Shown here: positions 45,596-54,954 of the stretch, piece by piece | Layout of the letters: the number at the start of each line of letters is the position of its first letter | Position numbering within the stretch: position 1 is the stretch's first letter | Source: Thermobrachium celere DSM 8682 | GTDB lineage: Bacteria > Bacillota > Clostridia > Clostridiales > Caloramatoraceae | DNA: 64,000 nt | Assembly: GCF_000430995.1 (NCBI RefSeq) | Contig: NZ_HF952018.1 | Location: 744,386-808,385, forward strand | Direction of reading: 5' to 3' | Position numbers and translations under genes: made by a program | Notes under the pieces: model-generated | Database searches by the model: none | Told to the model about the DNA's origin: nothing | The model's input: the letters and a program-made list of their open reading frames with translations, nothing else

Positions 45596-46795
45596 ATGAA
45601 GGTATTAGTTATTAACTGTGGAAGTTCATCATTAAAGTATCAGCTAATTAACATGGAAAATGAAAAGGTAATGGCTAAGGGACTTGTTGAAAGAATAGGA
45701 TTAGAAGGATCCCAACTTAAGCATCAACCAGAAGGTATGGATAAGATAGTTATTGAAAAGCCTATGAAGGACCACAAGGATGCTATAAAGGTTGTTCTAG
45801 ATGCACTTTTAGATGAAAATCATGGTGTAATTAAGGATATGAATGAAATATCAGCAGTTGGACATAGAGTAGTTCATGGAGGAGAAAAGTATTCAGGATC
45901 AGTTTTAATAACTGAAGATGTTATGAAGGTACTTGAAGAATGTACACATTTAGCACCACTACATAACCCACCAAACATAATAGGAATTAATGCTTGTAAG
46001 GATCTAATGCCTCAAACTCCAATGGTAGCAGTTTTTGATACAGCATTCCATCAAACTATGCCAAAGCATGCATACATATATCCACTACCATATGAATTAT
46101 ATGAAAAACATGGAATAAGAAGATATGGCTTCCATGGAACATCACATAGATATGTATCAAAGGTTGCAGCTGATCTTGTTGGTAAAGATATTAAGGAACT
46201 AAAGATTATAACTTGTCATTTAGGAAATGGTGCTAGTGTTGCTGCAATTGATGGTGGCAAGTCAATAGATACTAGCATGGGATTCACTCCACTTGAAGGT
46301 CTTGCTATGGGAACAAGATGTGGAGATATTGACCCAGCAATTGTAACTTTCCTACAAAAGGAAGAAAACTTAAGCTATGAAGAAGTTAACAATTTAATGA
46401 ATAAAAAATCAGGAGTTCTTGGTATTTCAGGTGTAAGCAGTGACTTTAGAGATATTGAGAATGCTGCATTTGATGGCAATGAAAGAGCACAACTAGCACT
46501 TGATGTATTCCATTATAGAGTTAAGAAGTACATAGGTGCTTATACAGCTGCTATGGGTGGATTAGATGTACTAGTATTTACAGCTGGTCTTGGTGAAAAT
46601 TCACCAGAAACAAGATATGAAATATGCAAGAATATGGAATATTTAGGAATTAAGATAGATGCTGAAAAGAATAAGGTAAGAGGAAAGGTGCAAGAAATAT
46701 CAACTGAAGATTCAAGAGTTAAGGTATTTGTAATACCAACAAATGAAGAATTAATGATAGCTCGTGACACAGTAGAAATAGTTAATAATCTATAA
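45596..46795 (+). CDS. ackA: Acetate kinase
   Basis: The 399-residue ASKHA-fold kinase makes ATP and acetate from acetyl phosphate. It begins [17 protein letters not shown] and has [33 protein letters not shown] and [12 protein letters not shown], with the catalytic Asp in AVFDTAFH. It lies 38 bp after pta, with gaaagggg upstream. A long stem-loop follows. The codon use is like that of gdhA, suggesting high expression. Confidence 0.98.
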   Translation: MKVLVINCGSSSLKYQLINMENEKVMAKGLVERIGLEGSQLKHQPEGMDKIVIEKPMKDHKDAIKVVLDALLDENHGVIKDMNEISAVGHRVVHGGEKYSGSVLITEDVMKVLEECTHLAPLHNPPNIIGINACKDLMPQTPMVAVFDTAFHQTMPKHAYIYPLPYELYEKHGIRRYGFHGTSHRYVSKVAADLVGKDIKELKIITCHLGNGASVAAIDGGKSIDTSMGFTPLEGLAMGTRCGDIDPAIVTFLQKEENLSYEEVNNLMNKKSGVLGISGVSSDFRDIENAAFDGNERAQLALDVFHYRVKKYIGAYTAAMGGLDVLVFTAGLGENSPETRYEICKNMEYLGIKIDAEKNKVRGKVQEISTEDSRVKVFVIPTNEELMIARDTVEIVNNL

Positions 46796-46807
46796 TTTAA
46801 AAATTCT

Positions 46808-46844
46808 ATATGGCAAGAAAAATAGATTATTTTTCTTGCCATAT
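46808..46844 (+). terminator. Stem-loop after ackA
   Basis: A 17-bp perfect stem (46808-46824 / 46828-46844) with a 3-base loop. The U residues are in the 3' arm, and no separate U-tract follows, so efficiency is uncertain. Confidence 0.65.
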
Positions 46845-46857
46845 CATAATTTTAACC

Positions 46858-46886
46858 TTGACTTTTCCAATACCAGCTTATATAAT
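46858..46886 (+). promoter_or_regulatory. Promoter for the DUF177-rpmF operon
   Basis: TTGACT (46858-46863), a 17-bp spacer and TATAAT (46881-46886), 30 bp before the start codon. Confidence 0.8.
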
Positions 46887-46916
46887 TAATTGTGGCACTT
46901 TGGTTGAGGTGATTTT

Positions 46917-47408
46917 ATGAAAATAGATATTCAGGATTTACTTTCAGGTAAATCCAGTGTAATGGAAATTGATGAAAAAATAGAGTTAAGTACATTTGAT
47001 TTTAACAAAAATGAGTATAAGTTTGATGGGCCCATACATATAAAGGGTAATATTACGAAGATTGAAGATGGTGTTATTTTTGTAGGTACAATAAATGCAC
47101 AGGTTATAACAGTTTGTTCAAGGTGCCTTGAAGAAGTAAAACAGAATATGACAATTAGCTTTGAAGAAGAATTTACAAAATCCCATGAGGATTTGGGTTA
47201 TCAAATAATGGAAACATTTATTGATATCACAAAGCTAATAGAAGACAACCTGTTATTGAATTTACCATTAAAAACATTATGCAGTGAATCCTGTAAAGGA
47301 TTGTGCCCAGTTTGTGGCACAAATTTAAATAAATCAACTTGTAATTGTGAAACACAAACAATTGATCCAAGATTAGAAAAACTAAAAAACTTTTTTAACC
47401 GAGATTAA
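46917..47408 (+). CDS. YceD/DUF177 family protein
   Basis: The 163-residue protein has a beta-rich N-terminal part with VCSRCLEEVKQ and a C-terminal zinc-like part with CSESCKGLCPVCGTNLN and CNC. The family is nearly always located before rpmF and is thought to take part in 23S rRNA or 50S maturation, although the mechanism is not settled. It overlaps nothing and is followed after 12 bp by rpmF. Strong context makes the call firm. Confidence 0.93.
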   Translation: MKIDIQDLLSGKSSVMEIDEKIELSTFDFNKNEYKFDGPIHIKGNITKIEDGVIFVGTINAQVITVCSRCLEEVKQNMTISFEEEFTKSHEDLGYQIMETFIDITKLIEDNLLLNLPLKTLCSESCKGLCPVCGTNLNKSTCNCETQTIDPRLEKLKNFFNRD

Positions 47409-47420
47409 GGAGGTGTAACT

Positions 47421-47597
47421 ATGGGTAATCCAGCCAGAAGACATTCAAAGTCAAGAAGAGATATGAGAAGAGCACAAACTTGGAAACTTTCAATGCCAGG
47501 GATGGTTGAGTGCCCACAATGCCATGAAATGAAACTTGCACATAGAGTATGTGGAAATTGTGGTTACTACAAAAATAGAGTAGTTGTAGAAAAATAA
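47421..47597 (+). CDS. rpmF: 50S ribosomal protein L32
   Basis: A 58-residue protein begins MGNPARRHSKSRRDMRRAQT and has the zinc ribbon cysteines CPQC (31 and 34) and CGNC (44 and 47). aaggaggtg precedes the ATG and the stop is TAA at 47595-47597. It follows DUF177 and is cut off by a terminator before plsX. The L32 identity is secure from the full-length pattern. Confidence 0.96.
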   Translation: MGNPARRHSKSRRDMRRAQTWKLSMPGMVECPQCHEMKLAHRVCGNCGYYKNRVVVEK

Positions 47598-47627
47598 AGA
47601 AAGTCTCTTGCAGACTTTCTTTTTTTA
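47596..47627 (+). terminator. Terminator after rpmF
   Basis: Stem aaagaaagtct (47596-47606) / agactttcttt (47612-47622) with a 5-nt loop, followed by T residues. Confidence 0.93.
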
Positions 47628-47657
47628 TTTATTAAAATTTACAGCCAGAATAAAAAC

Positions 47658-47686
47658 TTGAATTTATTTCAAAAAATAGTATACTA
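47658..47686 (+). promoter_or_regulatory. Promoter for plsX with a palindromic -10 region
   Basis: TTGAAT (47658-47663), a 16-bp spacer and TATACT (47680-47685). The -10 overlaps the perfect palindrome tagtatacta (47677-47686), a possible operator, although too short to assign. Confidence 0.6.
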
Positions 47687-47712
47687 AAGATATCAAAGAA
47701 AGGAGGGGTATT

Positions 47713-48711
47713 ATGAAGGTTGTAATTGATGCAATGGGAGGAGATAAAGCTCCCTATGAGATAATAAAAGGAGCAGTTGATGCTGCAAGAGAATTAAATG
47801 TTGACTTAATACTAGTTGGAAAACAAGAGATAATACAGGAAGAATTAAAAAAGCATAATATAGACGGTTTAAATATAGAAGTGGTTAATGCTACTGAAAT
47901 TATAGAAAATAATGAATCGCCTACAATGGCAATTAGGAGAAAAAAGGATTCATCACTTGTTGTTGCATTTAAACTTTTAAAGGAAGGCAAGGCAGATGCT
48001 TTAGTTTCTGCAGGAAGTACTGGTGCTATTTTGGCTGGAGGTATATTTTTATTAGGAAGAATAAATGGTATAGATAGAGCAGCACTAACTCCAGTTATTC
48101 CAGGTAAAAACGGTCCCTTTGTAATTGTGGATGCTGGAGCTAATGCAGATTGTAAGCCAAATAATTTACTTCAATTTGCTTTAATGGGAGAGGTATATGC
48201 AAATAAAGTTTTGGGAATTAATAATCCTAAAGTAGCCCTTGCAAATATAGGAGCTGAAGAAGAGAAGGGAAATGAATTAACTAAACAAAGCTATGGAATA
48301 TTAAAGGAAAACATTAAGGGCTTTGTTGGTAATATTGAAGGCAGAGATATACCAAATGGTGACGTTCAGGTAGTAGTATGTGATGGATTTACAGGTAATA
48401 TGATTTTAAAGGTATATGAGGGTGTTGCAGCTACTATATTTGATATTTTAAAAAGTGAAATTATGTCCTCAACAATGACTAAAATAGGTGGAATGCTTTT
48501 AAAACCTGTATTTAAAAAGTTTAAGAGGAAGTTCGATTATACAGAATATGGAGGAGCAATATTATTAGGTGTTGAGGGTTTAGTAATTAAGGCACATGGA
48601 AGTTCAAATGCAAAGGCTTTTAAAAATGCAATAAGGCAGGCTAAAAATGCATTTGATGGTAAAATACTTCAAGATATAAAGGAAGAGTTAAATAGGATTA
48701 ATAGAGAATAA
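47713..48711 (+). CDS. plsX: Phosphate acyltransferase PlsX
   Basis: The 332-residue peripheral membrane enzyme makes acyl phosphate from acyl-ACP (or uses FakA-made acyl phosphate) for phospholipid synthesis. It begins KVVIDAMGGDKAPYEIIKG and has SAGSTGAILAGG and VDAGANADCKP, the family core. aaaggagggg precedes its ATG. In Bacillus fabD-fabG follow plsX; here only acpP follows, after 104 bp and with its own promoter. Confidence 0.96.
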   Translation: MKVVIDAMGGDKAPYEIIKGAVDAARELNVDLILVGKQEIIQEELKKHNIDGLNIEVVNATEIIENNESPTMAIRRKKDSSLVVAFKLLKEGKADALVSAGSTGAILAGGIFLLGRINGIDRAALTPVIPGKNGPFVIVDAGANADCKPNNLLQFALMGEVYANKVLGINNPKVALANIGAEEEKGNELTKQSYGILKENIKGFVGNIEGRDIPNGDVQVVVCDGFTGNMILKVYEGVAATIFDILKSEIMSSTMTKIGGMLLKPVFKKFKRKFDYTEYGGAILLGVEGLVIKAHGSSNAKAFKNAIRQAKNAFDGKILQDIKEELNRINRE

Positions 48712-48758
48712 TAATATATAAGTATTCATAATATAAGTTATAGTAGAAATAATTTATG

Positions 48759-48787
48759 TTGACTCTTTACATAATATGTAATATTAT
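48759..48787 (+). promoter_or_regulatory. Promoter for acpP
   Basis: TTGACT (48759-48764), a 17-bp spacer and TATTAT (48782-48787), about 29 bp before the start codon. Confidence 0.78.
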
Positions 48788-48815
48788 ATAGTTGAGTTTG
48801 AAGAGAGGTGAACTT

Positions 48816-49049
48816 ATGATATTCGAGAGAGTAAAGGAAAGAATTTCAGAAGTTTTAGGAATAGATCCTGAGGATATAACAATGGAATCATCATTTATTG
48901 ATGATTTAGGAGCAGATTCACTAGATGTAGTTGAATTAATAATGGCTCTTGAAGATGAATTTGATTTAGAAATACCAGATGAAGAAGCAGAAAAAATTCA
49001 AACTGTTGGAGATGTTGTTGAGTACATAAAGGAAAATACTGATTATTAA
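48816..49049 (+). CDS. acpP: Acyl carrier protein
   Basis: The 77-residue acidic protein has the 4'-phosphopantetheine attachment motif [12 protein letters not shown] (the Ser of DSL) and the helical acidic profile of ACP. It is the carrier for fatty acid synthesis. The ATG at 48816 follows gagaggtg; the TTG at 48792 is further upstream with no site. It lies between plsX and rnc, a common arrangement. Confidence 0.96.
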   Translation: MIFERVKERISEVLGIDPEDITMESSFIDDLGADSLDVVELIMALEDEFDLEIPDEEAEKIQTVGDVVEYIKENTDY

Positions 49050-49054
49050 AAATG

Positions 49055-49078
49055 GTCCCGATTTATTCGGGGCTTTTA
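49055..49078 (+). terminator. Weak terminator after acpP
   Basis: Stem gtcccga (49055-49061) / tcggggc (49067-49073) with one G-U pair, a 5-nt loop and then TTTTA. Confidence 0.6.
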
Positions 49079-49155
49079 ACATATTTCATAAGTTAATTTT
49101 ACTTTGGTAAGGTTAACTTATGGAATGTGACAAAAACCTTTCTAGGGGGCATTCT

Positions 49156-49863
49156 ATGGATAAGATTAGGAAGAAACAATTAAAGCAGTTAGAAGGTATA
49201 ATAGATGTTGATTTTGACAATATTGGATTATTAGATATAGCATTAACTCATAGCTCATATGCCAACCAATACAATTTAGGATATAATTCTCATAATGAAA
49301 GATTGGAATTTTTAGGCGATTCTGTGTTGAGTTTAATAGTTAGCGAATATTTATTTAAAAAGTTTAAAAATAAACATGAAGGTAAATTAACTAGAATAAG
49401 GGCTGCCGTTGTTTGTGAAGCCTCATTGGCAGATGTAGCTAGAAAATTAAGGCTAAATGAATTTTTAAGAATAGGAAAAGGTGAAGAACTAACTGGTGGA
49501 AGAGAGAAAGATTCACTTTTAGCTGACTGTTGTGAAGCTTTGATTGCAGCAATCTATTTAGATAGAGGTTATGATAGGGCAAAAAAATTTGTTATTAGAA
49601 ATCTTGAGGAGAAGATAGAACTATACAGCAATGATATAAATTATAACGATTATAAATCAAAACTACAGGAGTATATACAAAGAGATATGAATAAAAAAAT
49701 TATATACAAAGTAGCAAATGAATATGGTCCTGACCATAACAAGACGTTTGAGATAAACGTTTATTTAGATGATGTATTATATGGAAAAGGAATAGGAAAG
49801 AGCAAAAAAGAAGCTGAACAAAATGCAGCAAAGGAAGCTTTAAGAACATTAGGAGTTGAATAG
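49156..49863 (+). CDS. rnc: Ribonuclease III
   Basis: The 235-residue double-strand RNA endonuclease has the signature HNERLEFLGDSVLSL with catalytic Glu/Asp, then DCCEALIAAIYLDRG, and a C-terminal dsRNA-binding domain (about 155-233, KSKKEAEQNAAKEAL). It processes rRNA and antisense duplexes. The ATG at 49156 follows aggggg by 6 nt; the ATG at 49120 has no site. It precedes the radical SAM gene by 4 bp and smc further on. Confidence 0.96.
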   Translation: MDKIRKKQLKQLEGIIDVDFDNIGLLDIALTHSSYANQYNLGYNSHNERLEFLGDSVLSLIVSEYLFKKFKNKHEGKLTRIRAAVVCEASLADVARKLRLNEFLRIGKGEELTGGREKDSLLADCCEALIAAIYLDRGYDRAKKFVIRNLEEKIELYSNDINYNDYKSKLQEYIQRDMNKKIIYKVANEYGPDHNKTFEINVYLDDVLYGKGIGKSKKEAEQNAAKEALRTLGVE

Positions 49864-49867
49864 GAAC

Positions 49868-50931
49868 ATGAAGCACTATATTATTCCAATATTTGTACCT
49901 CATAAAGGATGTCCTCATGATTGTATATTTTGCAATCAAAAAAAATAACTGGACAAATTAAAGATATAACTCCAGAGGATGCAGATAATATAATAAAACA
50001 GCATTTATCAACAATAAAAAGAGAAGATTCATATATTGAGGTATCCTTTTTTGGAGGAAGTTTTACAGCTATAGAGATAGACAAACAAAATGAACTTTTA
50101 GAAGTATCAAAAAAATATTTAGATATGGGTTTAATAGATGCAGTAAGATTGTCTACAAGACCGGATTATATAGATGATAATATTTTGACTAATTTAAAAA
50201 AATATGGAGTAAAAAATATCGAGTTAGGTGTACAGTCGATGGATGATGAAGTTTTAAAAAAACTGTGTAGGGGGCATACAAGCTTTGATGTTGTTAGAGC
50301 ATCTATCTTAATTAAAAAATATGGATTTAATCTAGGATTACAAATGATGGTAGGGGCATATGGGGACACATATGAAAAGGATATATATACAGCAAATAAA
50401 ATAGTTGAACTTAGGCCAAACTTTGTGAGGATTTATCCTACTTTAGTTATTAAGGATACTTATTTGGAAGTATTATATAAGAGTGGAATGTATAAACCTT
50501 TAGAATTAGATGAGGCAGTAAAAATTTGCAAAGAATTATATAAAATATTTTATAAAAATGAAATATACATATTAAGAATAGGTCTTCAGGCATCAGAGGA
50601 ATTAACTTTGGGAAAAAGCGTTATAGCAGGGCCGTTTCATCCGGCCTTTAGAGAATTGGTTGAATCAAGCATTTTAAATGAAATGATATATAGCATAATA
50701 AAAAACGATTTTAGTGAAGCTTCAAATTTGGAATTGCAGGTTAACCAGCAGACATTGTCAAAAATTTATTCAGATAAAAAGAGATATTTTAACGACTTAT
50801 TAAGACAAATTTCTAATAAAATTATAAAAATCAAACAAAACCAAGCTTTAAATACATTTGAAATCTTGTTAAAAACAAATGAAAAATGTAAAAAGATGTC
50901 GTTATTTGAATATATTATTTCACAATGTTAA
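49868..50931 (+). pseudogene. Radical SAM protein interrupted by a -1 frameshift at an A8 tract
   Basis: From the ATG at 49868 the frame encodes MKHYIIPIFVPHKGCPHDCI, then FCNQKK, and stops at 49946-49948. It holds the radical SAM motif CPHDCIFC (CX3CX2C). Just after A8 at 49938-49945 the next frame continues as ITGQIKDITPEDADNIIKQH and runs to 50931, with FFGGSFTAIE, TRPDYID and ELGVQSMDDEVLKKL, typical of Elp3/COG1243-like SAM proteins. One more A would join both parts into about 354 residues. The second part alone lacks the cluster. Possibilities are a disabled gene, transcription slippage or a sequencing error. Function of the family is unassigned here. Confidence 0.8.
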
Positions 50932-50934
50932 GGA

Positions 50935-50959
50935 AGGATTTTCTTACTCCATATAGAAT
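50935..50959 (+). promoter_or_regulatory. Sigma-H type promoter for spoVS
   Basis: AGGATTT (50935-50941) and, after 14 bp, GAAT (50956-50959), which fits the sigma-H consensus (AGGAwwT and GAAT). spoVS is a sigma-H gene in Bacillus, so the match supports the same early-sporulation control here. Confidence 0.6.
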
Positions 50960-51005
50960 ATTAAATTTATAAATGTATTTTGTCTATATGGAGGAGGAGT
51001 CGAAC

Positions 51006-51266
51006 ATGGAAGTTTTAAAGGTATCAGCTCAATCTCAACCAAAGGCTGTAGCAGGAGCTTTAGCAGCTACATTAAGAGAAAAGGCAAGTGCAGAAATTCA
51101 AGCGATAGGTGCAGGTGCTGTAAACCAAGCAATTAAAGCAATTGCAATAACAAGAGGTTTTGTTGCACCTAATGGTATAGACCTTGTTGTTATACCTGCT
51201 TTTTCAGAAGTAGAAATTGATGGTGAAGAAAGAACAGCTATAAAGTTTATAGTTGAACCTAGATAA
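51006..51266 (+). CDS. spoVS: Stage V sporulation protein S
   Basis: The 86-residue protein, MEVLKVSAQSQPKAVAGALA at the start, ends with PAFSEVEIDGEERTAIKF and is highly conserved. SpoVS is an Alba-like protein needed at stage V of sporulation and also found in some non-spore formers. The ATG at 51006 follows ggaggag; an earlier ATG at 50973 lacks a site. A terminator separates it from smc. Confidence 0.96.
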   Translation: MEVLKVSAQSQPKAVAGALAATLREKASAEIQAIGAGAVNQAIKAIAITRGFVAPNGIDLVVIPAFSEVEIDGEERTAIKFIVEPR

Positions 51267-51267
51267 A

Positions 51268-51294
51268 AGGCTTGGCATTTGCCAAGTCTTTTTA
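51268..51294 (+). terminator. Terminator after spoVS
   Basis: Stem aggcttggc / gccaagtct (about 51268-51276 and 51281-51289) with a G-U pair, and TTTTT to 51293. Confidence 0.85.
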
Positions 51295-51366
51295 CTTAAA
51301 TCTATCTTTTTCTACTTTGCTTGACACCCATTTATATCAACAATTAAAATAAATATGATAATTATA

Positions 51367-51390
51367 TATAAAAGCTTAAAAGCTTTTATA
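51367..51390. repeat. 24-bp near-palindrome before the smc ribosome binding site
   Basis: tataaaagctt (51367-51377) and aagcttttata (51380-51390) are exact reverse complements with AA between. It ends 3 bp before the smc ribosome binding site. It may act as an operator or as an mRNA hairpin with an AAAA loop. Confidence 0.6.
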
Positions 51391-51407
51391 GAGAAAGGGT
51401 GTCTAGA

Positions 51408-54400
51408 TTGTATTTAAAACGAATTGAGATGAAGGGATTTAAGTCGTTTGCTGATAAAATAGAATTGGATTTTAATAGTGGTATAACAGCAATTGTTGGC
51501 CCTAATGGAAGTGGTAAAAGTAACATATCAGATGCTATAAGATGGGTTTTAGGTGAGCAAAGTGCAAAAACCTTAAGAGGAGCAAAAATGGAGGATGTTA
51601 TTTTTGCAGGAACGGAAACAAGAAAACCTCTAGGTTGTGCTGAAGTATCCCTTACTATAGATAATTCTGATAATATAATACCAATAGAGTATACAGAGAT
51701 AACTGTAACAAGAAGGCTATATCGTTCAGGTGAAAGTGAATATTTAATAAATAATACCCCTTGTCGTTTAAAGGATATACAGGAAATATTTATGGATACT
51801 GGTATAGGGAAAGATGGGTATTCCTTGATTGGACAAGGTAGAGTGGATGAGATTCTAAGTACTCGTTCTGAAGATAGAAGAAACCTTTTTGAAGAGGCTG
51901 CAGGTATAGTTAAATATAAGACTAGAAAATTAGAGGCAGAAAGAAAATTAGAGAATACAAGACAGAACCTTGTAAGAATAGATGATATAATTTCAGAATT
52001 AGAGGGACAAATAGAACCTTTAAAACAACAATCAGAGGTAGCTAAAAAATATTTAGCGTATAGGGAAGAATTAAAAGAGTTAGAGATAAATTTAATATTG
52101 AATAACTATAGTGAAGCAAGAGATAGATACAAGAAGATAGAATTAGATTTAGAGGAGATGGAAAAATCTAAACAAGAAGAAGAAAATAGAAAACTAAAAC
52201 TTAAAAATGAAGTCGCAAGTATAAAACAAGAGTTATATAAGGTTGATCAAGAAATAGAGAAAATTTCTGCAAATAGATTGGATTTAGAAAAAAATCAGGA
52301 AATTAAGCAGGGAGAAATAAAGGTTTTAAATGAAAGATATGCAAATTTCATAAATGAAATAGATAGGATTAAAAATGAAATATCAAATATAAGAGAATAT
52401 ATAAGTGAAATAGATGAAAGTATAGAAGCATTAGACCAAGATAATACTGAACTTTTAAGTGAAATTCAAAATATAAAACAAGAAATAGATAAGTTAGAAA
52501 AGGATTATAATAGTTTGAATAAAAAGTATATTCAAGTTGAAGGTGAAATAGAAGAAAAGAAATCTACTCTGCTTCAAATATTAAATGAAATTTCACAAGA
52601 AAAAAATAGGATTAATTCTTTTGAGATAACACTACAAAATTTTAATAGAAGAAGGGAACAATTAAATTTAATAAGAAATCAAAAGGAAGAAGATCTAAAG
52701 GCTGTAAAAAAAGAAAAAGAATCTAATGATAGCTCACTAAGAAATTTAAATGACAAAAAAAATAATTCTTTAGATTTATTAAATAGCGTTGTAGAACAGA
52801 TAAATTTACTAGATAGTGAGGAAAAAAGATATACAGCAGAAAGAAATAATATAATTTCAGAATTAAAATCTAAAGAAGCTAGGTATAATGCTTTGGTTTC
52901 AATGGAAAATGAACTTGAAGGATTTAATAAGGCAACAAAATATATATTAACAAATTATAAAGAAAATGTAGGTGTATTAGGAGCAATATCAGATATTATT
53001 AAGGTTCCAAAGGGATATGAGACTGCTATAGAAATAGCTTTAGGTGCAGCTATCCAAAATATTGTTGTAAAGGATGAAAATATAGCTACAAAATTAATTG
53101 ATATATTGAAGAAAAACAATATTGGAAGAGTTACATTTTATCCATTAACTACAGTAAGATATAAACCTATTACTTTAGATGAAAAAGTTAAAGTAATGGC
53201 TGGTTATTTAGGATTAGCCAATGAAATTGTATCTTATGACGAATTATATACTAACGTTGTTGGCAACATATTAGGTAGAATTATTATTTGTGATAACTTG
53301 GAAAATGCTAAAAGGCTTGCAAAGGAGATTGATTATTCATATAGAATTGTAACTCTTGAGGGTGATGTAATAAATGCAGGAGGTAGCTTTACGGGGGGAA
53401 GTGTAGGTAGAACGTCAGGAATTTTTACAAGAAAAAACGAGATTGAGGAACTAAAGGGCAATATTTATGTTTTAAATCAAAAAATAGGTGAGTTAGATAC
53501 AAATATAAATAAAATCAAAGAAAGTATAAGTAATTATCATTTAAAAAGGAATCAGTTGGAATTAGAAATTAAAGAAGTAGAGCGTGAAATACAGATACTG
53601 TTAGGTAAACAGTTGTTTTATGAAAAACAAATTGAAGAAATAAATAAAAACATTATAGATATTGATATAGAATTAGAACAAATACAAATTGAAACAGATA
53701 AGCTAAATAAGCAATTAGAAGAAAAAAATAGCAATTTAACAACACTTGAAGAAAAACAAGAATATATACAAAAAAATATTGATGAAGTACAGTTGAGTAT
53801 AAAGGACTTACAAGTAAATAGAGATGTTATATATAAAGAACTTACGGATAAACGAATTGTCTATGCTGAAAAGAATAAGATTTTGGAAGGGATAAATGAA
53901 AGAAGAAGACAGCTAGAAAAGGAAAAAAATAATTATAACAATAGAATAGTAAACTATGAACTTGAAATAGAAAACTTAAATAAAAAAATAGATCAAACAA
54001 AAGAAACTATAAAACAGAATTTAGTTGAGTTACAAAAATATGCTGAGGATATAATTAAAATAAAAGAGGAATATTATTCATTTGAACAGAAGAAAAAGGA
54101 GAATACAGATATATTACAATCAAAAGAAAAAGAAATTTCAGCAGTAGATGAAAATATAACATCAATAATTAACACCATCCATAAATTAGAATTATCTAAA
54201 AACAAATTAGAAAATGAAATGGAAGTATTAACTAATAAACTATGGGATGAATATGAAATTACTATCCCTCAAGCAATTAAGTACAAAAAGGATTTAGGAA
54301 ACATATCAGAAATATCAAAAAAGGTTAATATACTAAAATCAAATATAAGAGCTTTAGGAGATGTAAATGTAAATTCTATAGAAGAATACAAAAGAGTAAT

Positions 54401-54953
54401 AGAAAGATATAACTTCTTAAAGCAACAAAGAGAAGACTTAGTAAATGCAGAAAAGTCTCTTGTTGGTATAATAAATGATATGGTTGCAAAGATGACAGAG
54501 CAATTTAAATACAATTTTAGAATCATAAGAGAAAACTTCAATACAACCTTTAGGGAGTTGTTTGGAGGAGGATATGCAGATTTAAGGCTTGATGGGGAGG
54601 ATGTTTTAAACTCAGGTATAGAAATAATTGTACAGCCACCAGGTAAAAAATTACAATCACTTTCTCTTCTATCAGGAGGAGAAAGAGGCCTTGCTGCAAT
54701 AGCGCTTATATTTGCAATTTTAAAGATGAAGCCAACTCCATTCTGTGTACTTGATGAAATAGAAGCTGCACTAGATGATGCAAATGTAAATAGATATGCT
54801 GAATTCTTAAAGGGTTATTCAGAAAAAACTCAGTTTATAATAATAACTCACAGAAAGGGTTCAATGGCTGTTGCTGATACACTTTATGGAGTAACAATGG
54901 AGGAAAAGGGAGTTTCAAAGGTAGTTTCATTAAAATTAAAGGGAGGAAATTAA
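51408..54953 (+). CDS. smc: Chromosome segregation protein SMC
   Basis: The 1181-residue protein has the N-terminal ATPase part (GPNGSGKSNISDAIRW), coiled coil, a hinge domain near residues 510-665 (GYETAIEIALGAAIQ, GGSFTGGS), a second coiled coil and the C-terminal ATPase part with LSGGERGLAAIAL and LDEIEAALDD. It condenses and resolves chromosomes with ScpA/B. A TTG at 51408 is preferred because aaaggg (51394-51399) lies 8 nt upstream; the GTG at 51399 is inside the site. ftsY follows after 1 bp, as in most Firmicutes. Confidence 0.96.
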   Translation: MYLKRIEMKGFKSFADKIELDFNSGITAIVGPNGSGKSNISDAIRWVLGEQSAKTLRGAKMEDVIFAGTETRKPLGCAEVSLTIDNSDNIIPIEYTEITVTRRLYRSGESEYLINNTPCRLKDIQEIFMDTGIGKDGYSLIGQGRVDEILSTRSEDRRNLFEEAAGIVKYKTRKLEAERKLENTRQNLVRIDDIISELEGQIEPLKQQSEVAKKYLAYREELKELEINLILNNYSEARDRYKKIELDLEEMEKSKQEEENRKLKLKNEVASIKQELYKVDQEIEKISANRLDLEKNQEIKQGEIKVLNERYANFINEIDRIKNEISNIREYISEIDESIEALDQDNTELLSEIQNIKQEIDKLEKDYNSLNKKYIQVEGEIEEKKSTLLQILNEISQEKNRINSFEITLQNFNRRREQLNLIRNQKEEDLKAVKKEKESNDSSLRNLNDKKNNSLDLLNSVVEQINLLDSEEKRYTAERNNIISELKSKEARYNALVSMENELEGFNKATKYILTNYKENVGVLGAISDIIKVPKGYETAIEIALGAAIQNIVVKDENIATKLIDILKKNNIGRVTFYPLTTVRYKPITLDEKVKVMAGYLGLANEIVSYDELYTNVVGNILGRIIICDNLENAKRLAKEIDYSYRIVTLEGDVINAGGSFTGGSVGRTSGIFTRKNEIEELKGNIYVLNQKIGELDTNINKIKESISNYHLKRNQLELEIKEVEREIQILLGKQLFYEKQIEEINKNIIDIDIELEQIQIETDKLNKQLEEKNSNLTTLEEKQEYIQKNIDEVQLSIKDLQVNRDVIYKELTDKRIVYAEKNKILEGINERRRQLEKEKNNYNNRIVNYELEIENLNKKIDQTKETIKQNLVELQKYAEDIIKIKEEYYSFEQKKKENTDILQSKEKEISAVDENITSIINTIHKLELSKNKLENEMEVLTNKLWDEYEITIPQAIKYKKDLGNISEISKKVNILKSNIRALGDVNVNSIEEYKRVIERYNFLKQQREDLVNAEKSLVGIINDMVAKMTEQFKYNFRIIRENFNTTFRELFGGGYADLRLDGEDVLNSGIEIIVQPPGKKLQSLSLLSGGERGLAAIALIFAILKMKPTPFCVLDEIEAALDDANVNRYAEFLKGYSEKTQFIIITHRKGSMAVADTLYGVTMEEKGVSKVVSLKLKGGN

Positions 54954-54954
54954 T

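Noticed and set aside
47677-47686. tagtatacta before plsX as a FapR box
   Set aside because: The known FapR site has spaced arms (TTAGTA-N5-TACTAA type); here the arms touch, and no fapR gene is present.
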